Under the pieces are notes generated by a model. That model had not been told where the DNA came from. It did not search any database and worked only from the letters and a program-made list of their open reading frames with translations. Shown here one piece after another: positions 54,760-62,834 of a DNA stretch of 64,000 nucleotides. Location: positions 10,552 to 74,551 of the forward strand of contig JBDUEM010000004.1 in the NCBI GenBank assembly GCA_040002435.1. The letters are read 5' to 3'. A program made the position numbers and the translations under genes. The stretch comes from JANXXV01 sp040002435. GTDB lineage: Bacteria > Acidobacteriota > Terriglobia > Bryobacterales > Bryobacteraceae. Positions within the stretch are counted from its first letter, which is position 1; each line of letters starts with the position of its first letter.

Positions 54760-55352
54760 GGTTTCTTGATCGCCTGGTCGAAGAAATCGATGATCAGGTT
54801 CGCCTCGCGATCGCGCAAAATCAGATTGGAACCAACCACGCGAAAGTCCAATTCTTTCGGTAGCGCGGGAAGGTTCGCCAGCAACGTTGGAGGTGACGAT
54901 TGGAGCGGAAGTTCTTCCGGATAGGCGCGGTTTACTTTCAACACCAGGTTCACCGGCTCGGCATGCTTCAGGCTTTGTTTCATTTGAACGCCCTTAGACC
55001 CTTGCGACGCCTGCGCGATCAACCGCCGGAATACGTCTGCGATTTCCGGCGTGAAGATGTCGCCCTGACGGGCTTTTTCACGCTCCTCCCGAATCTCGTG
55101 GGCCAATATCTGTTGATGACGATTGATGGACGCCTGGGAATCGACGGGCTTCTTCAACTTCCGGCTCTCGCCCGCCTTCTTCCTGACCTTCATATACTCG
55201 CCCACACGGGAGTTGAAATCGGCCAGTATCTTTGCATCCGCATTCGCCACCGGGGGCGAGCCCTGAAAGGCGGACGCGCTGCCCGCCGAGGCCAGTACAA
55301 CTGCCGGCAGCAAGTACCCCAGAAAGCCGTTACGAATTGACATGCTCGGCAT
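54756..55352 (-). CDS. Exported protein of unknown function
   Basis: 198 residues from the ATG at 55352 (AAGGA six bases upstream), with a signal peptide (MSIRNGFLGYLLPAVVLASA, cleavage near ASAFQ). The mature part is helical and charged in the first half (FNSRVGEYMKVRKKAGESRK), then beta-like near the end (ELDFRVVGSNLILRDREANL). I recall similar sequences only as hypothetical proteins from acidobacteria. It overlaps the PLD-like gene by 23 bases upstream and the phosphoesterase gene by 4 downstream, so a shared process is likely. Confidence 0.75.
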   Translation of the reverse strand: MPSMSIRNGFLGYLLPAVVLASAGSASAFQGSPPVANADAKILADFNSRVGEYMKVRKKAGESRKLKKPVDSQASINRHQQILAHEIREEREKARQGDIFTPEIADVFRRLIAQASQGSKGVQMKQSLKHAEPVNLVLKVNRAYPEELPLQSSPPTLLANLPALPKELDFRVVGSNLILRDREANLIIDFFDQAIKKP

Positions 55353-56469
55353 CTGGTTCCTTCTTCCCCTCCCCTTTCTCATCGGCGGCCCCTTCCACCA
55401 TCGACTGCACGGCTTCCATCACGGATTCCTTCACCGCGTGTTCCAGCTCAGCCAGGTCGAGATGGGCCGCCGTATCGGCCCCAACTACGTCCGTCACCAT
55501 GTTGGCGAACGCCGCCCCATCGGGCCGCAGGCTCTTTGTCACCACCTTGGCAACTTTCTTCGCAAGCTTCCTCGAAACCTTGCCAATTGGCGACGCCTCG
55601 TCTGTTTCAGCGGCGCCCGCTCGCTTCCCGGTCTGCAGTCCCGCCCAGTCGTCTTCGAAAACCTTCAGCAGTTGTCCCGCGGCCTTCGCATCCGTGAGGA
55701 TGATGCCCACCTCACGTCGCGCGTCGAGCTCCGCTGTGCGCAGGCTTTGGCTTCCCACAAAGATCGACTTCCCGTCGCGGACCATCGATCGCGTATGCAG
55801 GCGGATCTGCGACAACTTGTGTACCACAATCTGCTCGCTGGTCCGCGTCATCCGGCCAATCACCCGGATCGTCACGCCGGCCGCCGCGCGCGCGTCCAGC
55901 AATCGCTGCATTTGCGGGTCGGCGATCTTTGGGTCGTAAATCACAAGCTCTCGTTTGGCTCCCTCAATAAACGCAGCCAGTTGCTGCCGCGCATTGTGCG
56001 GACTAACCACGAAAGTGCTGCAGGACGGTTCATACGGCTGACGCTTGGCGTCGGCCTCGAAAAGCTTCACCGCCTCCTTCACCAGCTTCGGAGTGGTGGT
56101 GACCACGCCAAAGCTTCGGCTCTTCTCAATGTCCATGAACGCGAAATTAAAGCCAAGTACATAGAGTTCACGCTTGTCGATGATCATCATCTTCGCGTGA
56201 TAGCGGATCAGGTCGTCGGCGGTACGGCCAACAGTGACTCCGGCGGCTAACAACCGCATCTCCAGCTCTCTTAGATTCTTCTCACCGCCCCTGTTCGTGT
56301 ACGCGATGAGAGCATGCACCGCCACGCCCCGGCCTGCGGCTGCTACCAGCGCCGCTTCAATCTCTCGCCGGTCAAATCGAAAAATCATGATCTGCACAGC
56401 GGTGCGCGCGCTCTTGATTCCCTTCACGATGGGGGCGACCCCGCTGCCTGGCTGGATCAGTAATCTCAA
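55330..56469 (-). CDS. Phospholipase D-like protein with one degenerate HKD motif
   Basis: 379 residues, no signal peptide. Two PLD half-domains are recognisable. The first has an intact catalytic motif, RYHAKMMIIDKRELYVLGFN (HxKxxxxD). The second reads LHTRSMVRDGKSIFVGSQSL, with Arg in place of the catalytic Lys, so it is HxR. The C-terminal ~110 residues are Lys/Ala/Glu rich (KLAKKVAKVVTKSLRPDG). Catalysis by the usual pair of HKD motifs may be impaired. It is the first gene of the coupled leftward operon with the unknown secreted protein and the phosphoesterase. Confidence 0.82.
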   Translation of the reverse strand: MRLLIQPGSGVAPIVKGIKSARTAVQIMIFRFDRREIEAALVAAAGRGVAVHALIAYTNRGGEKNLRELEMRLLAAGVTVGRTADDLIRYHAKMMIIDKRELYVLGFNFAFMDIEKSRSFGVVTTTPKLVKEAVKLFEADAKRQPYEPSCSTFVVSPHNARQQLAAFIEGAKRELVIYDPKIADPQMQRLLDARAAAGVTIRVIGRMTRTSEQIVVHKLSQIRLHTRSMVRDGKSIFVGSQSLRTAELDARREVGIILTDAKAAGQLLKVFEDDWAGLQTGKRAGAAETDEASPIGKVSRKLAKKVAKVVTKSLRPDGAAFANMVTDVVGADTAAHLDLAELEHAVKESVMEAVQSMVEGAADEKGEGKKEPDAEHVNS

Positions 56470-56610
56470 TCAGTGTCTCCTTCGTGCATCCTTGCTCAGT
56501 GAGAGACATTCCGGCGCTGGGACGTTTCAATTATTTGGCCTTAATCGTGCTAGGGGAATAAGGAGTGGCTTTAAGCGGCTTTCGCCATTCCACGTCACGA
56601 AGGAGTCTTC

Positions 56611-57627
56611 ATGTCGTACATTTCAAATAGAATCGGCCTCTTACTGGCCATCGGCGCGTTAGCCGCCGCCCAATCCGTCAGCTTCGCAGAACCGGAAGAA
56701 TTTGCATCCACCCTGGCAACACGTTCAGCCAGCGGCCCCCTGCTCTGGCAGGAACCGAAGGATATCCAATCCCGCAATCTGTACCTGGGCTCCGGAGGCA
56801 CGGCGGATATGCCTAAAGGGCCGTTTACCTTCGTGGAAGAGGATATGGGTGGAACCAACCCCAAGTTCGTAATCAAAGACGCTCGAGGCATCAAATGGAA
56901 AGCGAAGCTCGGCGCCGAAGCCCGCCCGGAAACAGTAGCCTCTCGGTTTGTTTGGGCCGTGGGTTACTATGTGCCGGTCGAATACTTCGTTAGGTCTCTC
57001 CCCGTTCAGCAAAGGCCGAGACATTTGCAGCGCGGCGGAAAGTGGGTTCACTCGAGCGGTCCGTTCGAAAACGTTCGCTTGAAAATGGACGATAAGAGCG
57101 ACAAGAAATTATCGGCCTGGAAATGGCGCCACAACGAACTGTCCCCTAGAGAATTGAATGGTCTCCGCGTGATGATGGCGCTCATGAATAATTGGGACTT
57201 GAAGGATGAAAATAACGCCATCTATTCAGGCGAGGGTGGCACCCGCTACATGGTAAGCGATTTGGGCGCCACGTTCGGTGGACCCAGGCTCGGTTTGAAT
57301 CATGACAAGTCAAGGGACAACTTGCAGGCATACGCGAAGTCGAAATTCATTACCAAGACCACGTCAGAATATGTGGATTTCGGTGTTCCCGCAACGCCCG
57401 CCCTCCTCAGCATTTTCGCTCTTCCTGAGTTTATTCATCGAGTGGGCCTGCGCCGTATCGGAAAGCGCGTCCCCCTGGAAGATGCCCGATGGATGGGCAG
57501 CATACTCAGCCGTCTTACGCCTGCCCAGATCCACGACGCTTTCCGCGCCGGCGGCTATTCACCAGAAGAATGTAACGCCTTCGGACGAGTGATGGAGCAA
57601 CGCATCGCCGCTCTAAGCCGGCTCTAA
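56611..57627 (+). CDS. Exported protein with kinase-like (HipA/PI3K-type) motifs, unknown function
   Basis: 338 residues, start supported by GAAGGAG, with a signal peptide (MSYISNRIGLLLAIGALAAA). Near residue 95 is a Lys block, FVIKDARGIKWKAKLGAEAR, followed by ETVASRFVWAVGYYVP, as in the nucleotide-binding lobe of atypical kinases. Near residue 192 is LMNNWDLKDENNAIY, resembling a D-x(3-5)-N catalytic loop, and near 217 is MVSDLGATFG, resembling a DxG metal site. These are seen; the kinase assignment is inference. It could be a secreted sugar, lipid or protein kinase or a dead relative. The next gene starts 66 bases downstream on the same strand. Confidence 0.7.
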   Translation: MSYISNRIGLLLAIGALAAAQSVSFAEPEEFASTLATRSASGPLLWQEPKDIQSRNLYLGSGGTADMPKGPFTFVEEDMGGTNPKFVIKDARGIKWKAKLGAEARPETVASRFVWAVGYYVPVEYFVRSLPVQQRPRHLQRGGKWVHSSGPFENVRLKMDDKSDKKLSAWKWRHNELSPRELNGLRVMMALMNNWDLKDENNAIYSGEGGTRYMVSDLGATFGGPRLGLNHDKSRDNLQAYAKSKFITKTTSEYVDFGVPATPALLSIFALPEFIHRVGLRRIGKRVPLEDARWMGSILSRLTPAQIHDAFRAGGYSPEECNAFGRVMEQRIAALSRL

Positions 57628-57693
57628 GCAGGCTCCTCTCACATTGAACTGTCCTTCCGCGGCCTGTTCTTACGCTTTTAAGTTTAGAGCCGT

Positions 57694-58386
57694 ATGTTTT
57701 GTGCTAAGGATGGCAAACGCTTTCACGCTAAAGTTCTAATCTTCGCCGGGGTCTGCGCTCCAGTATTCGCGCAGACAACCCAGGGCGGCCTAAAGTTTTA
57801 TCCGCCGCCGTGCAATCTCTACCGCATCGAGAACACCCCGGTGCTCTCCCTGCGCCAGCGATTGTGCCTCTGGACCGACCGCAGCCTCACCAGTGGAGAG
57901 GGCATCATGGGCGCTGCAGCAGGCGCCGCGTTCGCTCAGTTTACCGATCGTTCCTCAGACCTGCAAAAAGGCCTTGCCGGATATGCCGAGCGCTTCGGTA
58001 CGCGTTACGCGCAATCCACCAGCAAAGGCCTGGGCGAAGTATTCGCCGGCTACCTCAACCACGAAGGAATGCGCCGCGAACTGGGTCCCTGGAAGGCGCC
58101 GCCCGGCTCTTCCTTCGGCAAGCGCCTCGGTCACGCGTTCGCGGCCCCGCTCTGGAACTACGATGATGACGACGCAACCAGCGCTAAGCGTGGCAAGCGC
58201 TTTGCCGTCTCGCGAGTGGCCGGGGCCCTCGCCAGCGGCTTCGTCGGAATGGCATGGACGCCCGACCGCCTGAACACGCCGGGCCGCGCTCTCCGGCGCA
58301 GCGCTTCCGCTTACGGCGGCTACTGGTCCAGCAGCTTGCTCAGTGAGTTTGGCGACGACATCCTCAAACTGTTCAGGAGGCTCTGA
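57694..58386 (+). CDS. Secreted or membrane-associated protein, paralogue of 62831-63340
   Basis: 230 residues with a hydrophobic export segment (KVLIFAGVCAPVFAQTTQGG). The mature protein is rich in Gly, Ala, Arg and aromatic residues, with repeated short helices (GEGIMGAAAGAAFAQFTDRS, LQKGLAGYAERFGTRYAQST) and a conserved end (SRVAGALASGFVGMAWTPDR, then ALRRSASAYGGYWSSSLLSE). The same pattern recurs at 62831-63340, so this is a small family, which I recall from acidobacteria as hypothetical proteins only. The start overlaps nothing upstream; its stop overlaps the next ATG (TGATG), so the hydrolase gene is coupled. Confidence 0.75.
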   Translation: MFCAKDGKRFHAKVLIFAGVCAPVFAQTTQGGLKFYPPPCNLYRIENTPVLSLRQRLCLWTDRSLTSGEGIMGAAAGAAFAQFTDRSSDLQKGLAGYAERFGTRYAQSTSKGLGEVFAGYLNHEGMRRELGPWKAPPGSSFGKRLGHAFAAPLWNYDDDDATSAKRGKRFAVSRVAGALASGFVGMAWTPDRLNTPGRALRRSASAYGGYWSSSLLSEFGDDILKLFRRL

Positions 58387-59273
58387 TGGATCGCCGAGCA
58401 TTTCTGTTTCTTTTGGCCGGTACCCGGAATCTCAAGGCCGATTGCGTTGATCTTCTGCAGGGATTCGACAAGGACCCCGAAACGTTCACAGCCGCGGGTT
58501 ATACCAAACCCGTATATAAGATCATCCACCCGAATGGTCCGCCCGTCCTCTTTCTCCATGAGCTTCCCGGGCTCGTGCCGCAGGCTTTCGACTTCGCCCG
58601 CCGCCTCCATTCCGCCGGATTCAGCGTCTACTTGCCCCTGTTCTTTGGCAGAGCGGGTGACAACAGCGCGCTGCGGACACTGCTGTCCACGCCGTGTTGG
58701 GGACCCGCGTTTGACTGCCGTTCGCGGCACAGCCTGGGAGCCATCAGCAATTGGATAATCGAATACAACGTCGCACTGCAGGAGCGCCATGGCCGCGTAG
58801 CAGTCATCGGAAATTGCCTCACCGGCGCGATGCCGCTCGTCCTGATGGCGGATGCGCGCGCCCGGCGCAATCTCAAAGCTATTGTCCTTTCACAGCCGGC
58901 CGTACCGGTAGGTCCGTTCGGAATGCCGCGGTCGTTGGACGTCAGGCAGTCATTAGGACTAACCGATCCGCAACTCGAAAGAGCCGTGCGCTCGGGCGTA
59001 CCGGTTCTGGCCCTGCAATTCGACGACGATCCTTTCGTACCCCGGGAGCGCCTGGAGGCTTTGCAGGCCGCCTTTAAAGGCAGGCCATTTGAGTATCGCT
59101 CCGTTCCAGCCGACCAGCATTGCACGCGGCTGATGAAGGGTTGCAAACCGCCGCAACACCATCACGCGGTGTTGACGCTCGGATACTGCGACGACCCGGA
59201 CTCGAACGCCTTCCAGGCCTACAAGCGCGTCGAACAGTTTTTGACTCAGCACCTCATAGGAGCCGCAGTATGA
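58386..59273 (+). CDS. Dienelactone hydrolase-like alpha/beta hydrolase
   Basis: 295 residues. The DLH signs are VYKIIHPNGPPVLFLHELPG, FARRLHSAGFSVYLPLFFGR and the nucleophile elbow IGNCLTGAMPLVL, which has Cys in place of Ser, as in true dienelactone hydrolases. An Asp-containing block (LALQFDDDPFVPRERLEAL) and His (ADQHCTRLMKGCKPPQHHHA) complete a plausible Cys-Asp-His triad. There is no obvious signal peptide. It overlaps both neighbours (1 base upstream, 4 bases downstream ATGA), so it belongs to a coupled series with the secreted family protein and the second hydrolase. Confidence 0.82.
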   Translation: MDRRAFLFLLAGTRNLKADCVDLLQGFDKDPETFTAAGYTKPVYKIIHPNGPPVLFLHELPGLVPQAFDFARRLHSAGFSVYLPLFFGRAGDNSALRTLLSTPCWGPAFDCRSRHSLGAISNWIIEYNVALQERHGRVAVIGNCLTGAMPLVLMADARARRNLKAIVLSQPAVPVGPFGMPRSLDVRQSLGLTDPQLERAVRSGVPVLALQFDDDPFVPRERLEALQAAFKGRPFEYRSVPADQHCTRLMKGCKPPQHHHAVLTLGYCDDPDSNAFQAYKRVEQFLTQHLIGAAV

Positions 59274-60373
59274 CCATCCGCCTTCTTGCAATAATCGCGG
59301 CCCTCACGGCGCCACTAGCCGCGTACGAGCTTTTCGTGCCGGACCGGCAGTATCGTTTCTGTACGCCGGAACAGCCGCATTGCCCCAGCATGGAAATCAT
59401 CGCCGGTCTCGATCCGCCAAAGGCCAACATACCTGGAAAAGACCGCCGGCCGCTCCCGATGGTGGAGGACCAGGACGGGTATGAATTGGCCTATATCGAG
59501 TACAAAGACTCGGGCGAGCGCTGGGACAACGTGGAACTGGAAGCCGCGAAAGTCATGATTGAGGAGGCACGCCGAAAATCGCTCGCCGGCGTCAGGGACG
59601 GAGGGCCGGTTCATCTCATCGCGTTCTTCCATGGATGGGCCAACAATGCCGACGAGTCCGACGATCCCGTCAATAACAAGCGGGATGTGGAAAGATTCCG
59701 GGCTTACCTGAAAGACTATGTGCTGCAGTTGAAGAGCCCGCACGCGCCCGTTGTGGGGCTGTTCTTTGCCTGGCATGGGCGCTCTTTGAATCTGAATCAC
59801 GGTTTGCATTTTCCCAGCTTTTGGACTCGCAGCGCCGCCGCTCGGCGCGTGGGCCTGAGCGACGACCTGCGCGGGGACTTCCATTGCCTCACTGAACTGG
59901 CAATCCGGCGCGGTGACGGAAGTGGACCCCGGCCGCCGGCTTGTGAATCGAAGACGTATCCGCAAGGCATCGAAGGGACGCCGAACTCCCGCGTCCCGCG
60001 CTCGCGCGTAATCGTACTCGCGCACAGCTTCGGCGCCCGCGTGCTGGAAAATGCGTTGCTTGGTTCCGTTCCGTCCAGCGGGGATGTGGAAGGCACTTGT
60101 AAAACACTGGTGAACGCCCAGGCGGCGCGTCCCCCAGTGGACCTGATCGTATTTGAGAACGCGGCCACAGGCGCGCGCCTCATCTGGCGTCAGTATCTGA
60201 GCTGTCAGCCGTGCGGCGATCGTAAACGCGGCTGCCGGGACGTCGCCGCTCAGGCGCCATTCGACTTCTCGAAGTCCGTGATGGTCCGCTCGTTTGCCAC
60301 GAGTCCGGCGCGTTCGCCCGCTTCTGTGGTGAGCATCCCGCGAATCTTGAGTGCCAGCCTTACCCGTTGCTGA
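59270..60373 (+). CDS. Exported alpha/beta hydrolase, N-terminal part of a frame-shifted gene
   Basis: From the ATG at 59270 (overlapping the previous stop) this frame gives 367 residues with a signal peptide (MTIRLLAIIAALTAPLAAYE). An alpha/beta-hydrolase core is visible: VHLIAFFHGWANNADESDDP and the nucleophile elbow VIVLAHSFGARVLENALLG. The sequence is good to about FDFSKSVMVRSF and then turns into a Ser/Pro tail (ATSPARSPASVVSIPRILSA). The real continuation lies in the frame that ends at 60810. One missing base near 60290-60310 would give a single protein of about 512 residues. The function is unknown beyond esterase or lipase-like. Confidence 0.72.
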   Translation: MTIRLLAIIAALTAPLAAYELFVPDRQYRFCTPEQPHCPSMEIIAGLDPPKANIPGKDRRPLPMVEDQDGYELAYIEYKDSGERWDNVELEAAKVMIEEARRKSLAGVRDGGPVHLIAFFHGWANNADESDDPVNNKRDVERFRAYLKDYVLQLKSPHAPVVGLFFAWHGRSLNLNHGLHFPSFWTRSAAARRVGLSDDLRGDFHCLTELAIRRGDGSGPRPPACESKTYPQGIEGTPNSRVPRSRVIVLAHSFGARVLENALLGSVPSSGDVEGTCKTLVNAQAARPPVDLIVFENAATGARLIWRQYLSCQPCGDRKRGCRDVAAQAPFDFSKSVMVRSFATSPARSPASVVSIPRILSASLTRC

Positions 60374-60810
60374 TCTCGATATCGGGCAAGAAGGACTTCC
60401 TCACCCGCGGCCTGCTGGCAATTGCCGCGGCCCAGCACCCCGCTGCTTTCATGCCGTGGCTGCAGACGCACAAGGTAGATCTGCTAAAGCCGCCGGAAGG
60501 AAATCGTCCGCCCGACCCGTCGAAGGAAGAAGTCATCGCGTTCGATGTGTGTAAAAAGCAGGTGGAGTTCGGGCAGCAGTGTCCCGCTCCGGATACCGCA
60601 ACGTACATGGTAAAACGCAAACGCCTCAACCGCGTTGTGCGTACTAATCCCATCTGGACCATGGCCGTGCCGAGAGATATCATCAGCGCTCACGGCGATG
60701 TTTGGAATCCCGGCTACCTGAATTTTCAGCTCAACATGATTGCCAGCCACAATCCCGACGAGGCGGGCAGGCAGTCGCGCTATGTCAATGGCCGCGTGAA
60801 GATGCGTTAA
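60367..60810 (+). CDS. C-terminal part of the frame-shifted alpha/beta hydrolase
   Basis: 147 residues from an internal ATG, but the frame is open upstream to ~60240 and joins the previous gene as CGEHPANLECQPYPLLISIS, GKKDFLTRG. A conserved late strand with Asp (SGKKDFLTRG) and His-containing parts (SAHGDVWNPGYLNFQLNMIA) would supply the rest of a hydrolase fold. There is no ribosome site at 60367, so this is not a separate gene. The stop lies 9 bases from the end of the convergent ABC exporter gene. Confidence 0.65.
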   Translation: MLISISGKKDFLTRGLLAIAAAQHPAAFMPWLQTHKVDLLKPPEGNRPPDPSKEEVIAFDVCKKQVEFGQQCPAPDTATYMVKRKRLNRVVRTNPIWTMAVPRDIISAHGDVWNPGYLNFQLNMIASHNPDEAGRQSRYVNGRVKMR

Positions 60811-60819
60811 CCGCGCACT

Positions 60820-62610
60820 TTAGGAATTCTCGGCAAACTGCAGGCCGTGCAGCTCAGCGTAAACGCCGCCGGCCTCCATCAGCTCATCGTGGCTTCCGCG
60901 CTCCACAATCGCGCCGTCCTTCACCACAAAAATCACATCGGCGGCACGAATTGTAGATAGCCGGTGCGCAATCACAATGGAAGTCTTACCTTTCATCAAG
61001 CGGTCCAGCGCCTCGAACACCAGCTTTTCCGAACCTGCGTCCAGTCCGGAGCTGGGCTCGTCCATAATGAGGATCGGCGTATTGCGGATCACGGCGCGCG
61101 CAATCGCAATGCGTTGCCGCTGGCCGCCCGACAGCGTCACCCCCCGCTCTCCCACCATCGTGTCGTAGCCTTCCGGCATCCTCTCGATGAATTCATGCGC
61201 ATTTGCCAGTTCCGCAGCCCGCATGATTTCCTCGCGCGTGGCCTCGGGCCGGCCATAAGCGATGTTGGTCCACAACGGCGCATGGAAAAGCAGCGTGTCC
61301 TGCAGAACAAAGCTCATCTGTTCCCGTAGCGATTTCTGCCGGTAGTGCCGAGCGTCCACGCCGTCGAGTTTGACCACGCCGGAGACAGGGTCGTAAAAGC
61401 GTGGAATCAATCCGATGACAGTGCTCTTACCCGATCCCGTCGGCCCCACGATAGCAGCCACCTGCCCGGGCTCGATAGTGAACGATACGTCTTTGAGAAT
61501 AGGCGAATCGGCTTGATAGTGGAACGAAACATTCTCGAATTCGATCTTGCCTTTCAGCCGCGGCGCCTTCTTGGCGCCCGGCAGATCCTTCACATCCAGT
61601 TCCGTTTCCAGTACTTCTTTGATTCGCTCATACCCGACATCCGCCTTCGAGTACGCATCGGTCATCTTGGAAAGTTCCTGCATCGGTTTGTACATCTTCC
61701 CCAGATACACGATGAACAGCACCAGCGAACCGGCTGATAACGTATCAGCCAACACCATCCGCGCTCCGAACCAAAGGACCAGGGCCGTACCGAAAGCCAC
61801 GATGATTTCCACCAGCGGCGAAAGCTTTGCCTTCAAACTGCGCGCGCGCAGCGCAATCTCCACGCTCTCCAGGCTCTCGCCCTCCAGGCGTTTCTGTTCG
61901 TAGTCTTCGCGCGCGAACGCCTTCACCACACGGATCGATGAGAACACTTCCTGGATCACCGATAAAATCTCGCCTTCTTTCTTGCGCACCTCGCGCGCTG
62001 CCTTCTTAATACGCCGCGTGTAGCTGAAAACAACGATGAAGAGGGCCGGCGCTACCGACAGCGCGATCAGCGTAAATTTCCAGTTGATGTAGAACATCAC
62101 GCCCATCATTCCAACGAGCGTCAGAACATTCACCAGCGCTCCCAAAAGCCCGGAAGTAATGAAGCTCTGTATCGCGTCGATATCGCTGGTTACCCGGCTG
62201 ATCAGGTCCCCGGATCTCCGCTGGTCGTGAAACGCAAGAGACATTCGCTGGATGTGGGAGTAGAGCATCCGTCGTAGATCGTGCATCACCCATTGGCCTA
62301 CGCTGGTAGTCAAATACTTTTCCGCATACGACGACAGTGCGCTCACCGCCGCGATCACCAGTGAGGCGATGGCGGCAAACTTTACCAGTGCCAGTTTGTC
62401 GGAACCCAGATTTGCCAGGAGAAAATCGTTCAGCCTGCCCTCCATGGGCTTGGCTTTCAGAACGTTGTCCAGGATTAGTTTCAGCGGCCAAGGCTGCAGA
62501 AGGTCCGCGACGCCCTCTGCAATCACAGCAAGTATCGCAAATACAATCTGTTTCGAATGCGGCTTTAGGAGTTCGACGAGGTTAAGTTTTCGCTTTCCGG
62601 AATGGGACAA
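60820..62610 (-). CDS. ABC exporter, fused membrane and ATPase domains (MsbA-like)
   Basis: 596 residues. Six membrane helices fill ~1-310 (ABC_membrane; for example QIVFAILAVIAEGVADLLQP). The nucleotide-binding domain (~340-590) has Walker A (VGPTGSGKSTV), Q-loop (FVLQDTLLF), signature LSGGQRQRIAIARA, Walker B (ILIMDEPSSGLD) and the H-loop (VIAHRLST). This is a homodimeric lipid or drug exporter type. The neighbours do not tell the substrate. An unclear 114-base gap separates its start from the divergent gene at 62725. Confidence 0.95.
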   Translation of the reverse strand: MSHSGKRKLNLVELLKPHSKQIVFAILAVIAEGVADLLQPWPLKLILDNVLKAKPMEGRLNDFLLANLGSDKLALVKFAAIASLVIAAVSALSSYAEKYLTTSVGQWVMHDLRRMLYSHIQRMSLAFHDQRRSGDLISRVTSDIDAIQSFITSGLLGALVNVLTLVGMMGVMFYINWKFTLIALSVAPALFIVVFSYTRRIKKAAREVRKKEGEILSVIQEVFSSIRVVKAFAREDYEQKRLEGESLESVEIALRARSLKAKLSPLVEIIVAFGTALVLWFGARMVLADTLSAGSLVLFIVYLGKMYKPMQELSKMTDAYSKADVGYERIKEVLETELDVKDLPGAKKAPRLKGKIEFENVSFHYQADSPILKDVSFTIEPGQVAAIVGPTGSGKSTVIGLIPRFYDPVSGVVKLDGVDARHYRQKSLREQMSFVLQDTLLFHAPLWTNIAYGRPEATREEIMRAAELANAHEFIERMPEGYDTMVGERGVTLSGGQRQRIAIARAVIRNTPILIMDEPSSGLDAGSEKLVFEALDRLMKGKTSIVIAHRLSTIRAADVIFVVKDGAIVERGSHDELMEAGGVYAELHGLQFAENS

Positions 62611-62724
62611 GATACCCCTTTCAGCTTTTTAATCGCGATTCAATGAGCATTTTTTATGCCATTACAATTATTCTGCAACATCCCATCGAACGCAACCTCT
62701 AACAAACAGGAAGAGGGGATTCAA

Positions 62725-62834
62725 TGAGACCTGTGGCGCTCGTACTACTACTGCACTTGGGGCTAGCGCAAGCTGCCGACCCGGAAATAGCGCAGCGTCA
62801 TCCCCTCCCAGCCGCGCGGCCAGCAAGCGCATGA
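62725..62834 (+). pseudogene. Signal peptide portion of a frame-shifted secreted protein gene
   Basis: After GAAGAGGGG, the ATG at 62725 opens a textbook signal peptide (MRPVALVLLLHLGLAQAADP) that stops after 36 residues. The sequence after the break, in the frame of 62831-63340 (SSPPSRAASKRMMKERT), belongs to a secreted family protein that otherwise lacks a leader. A single extra base near 62785-62800 explains both. It should be read together with the next entry as one gene. Confidence 0.6.
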
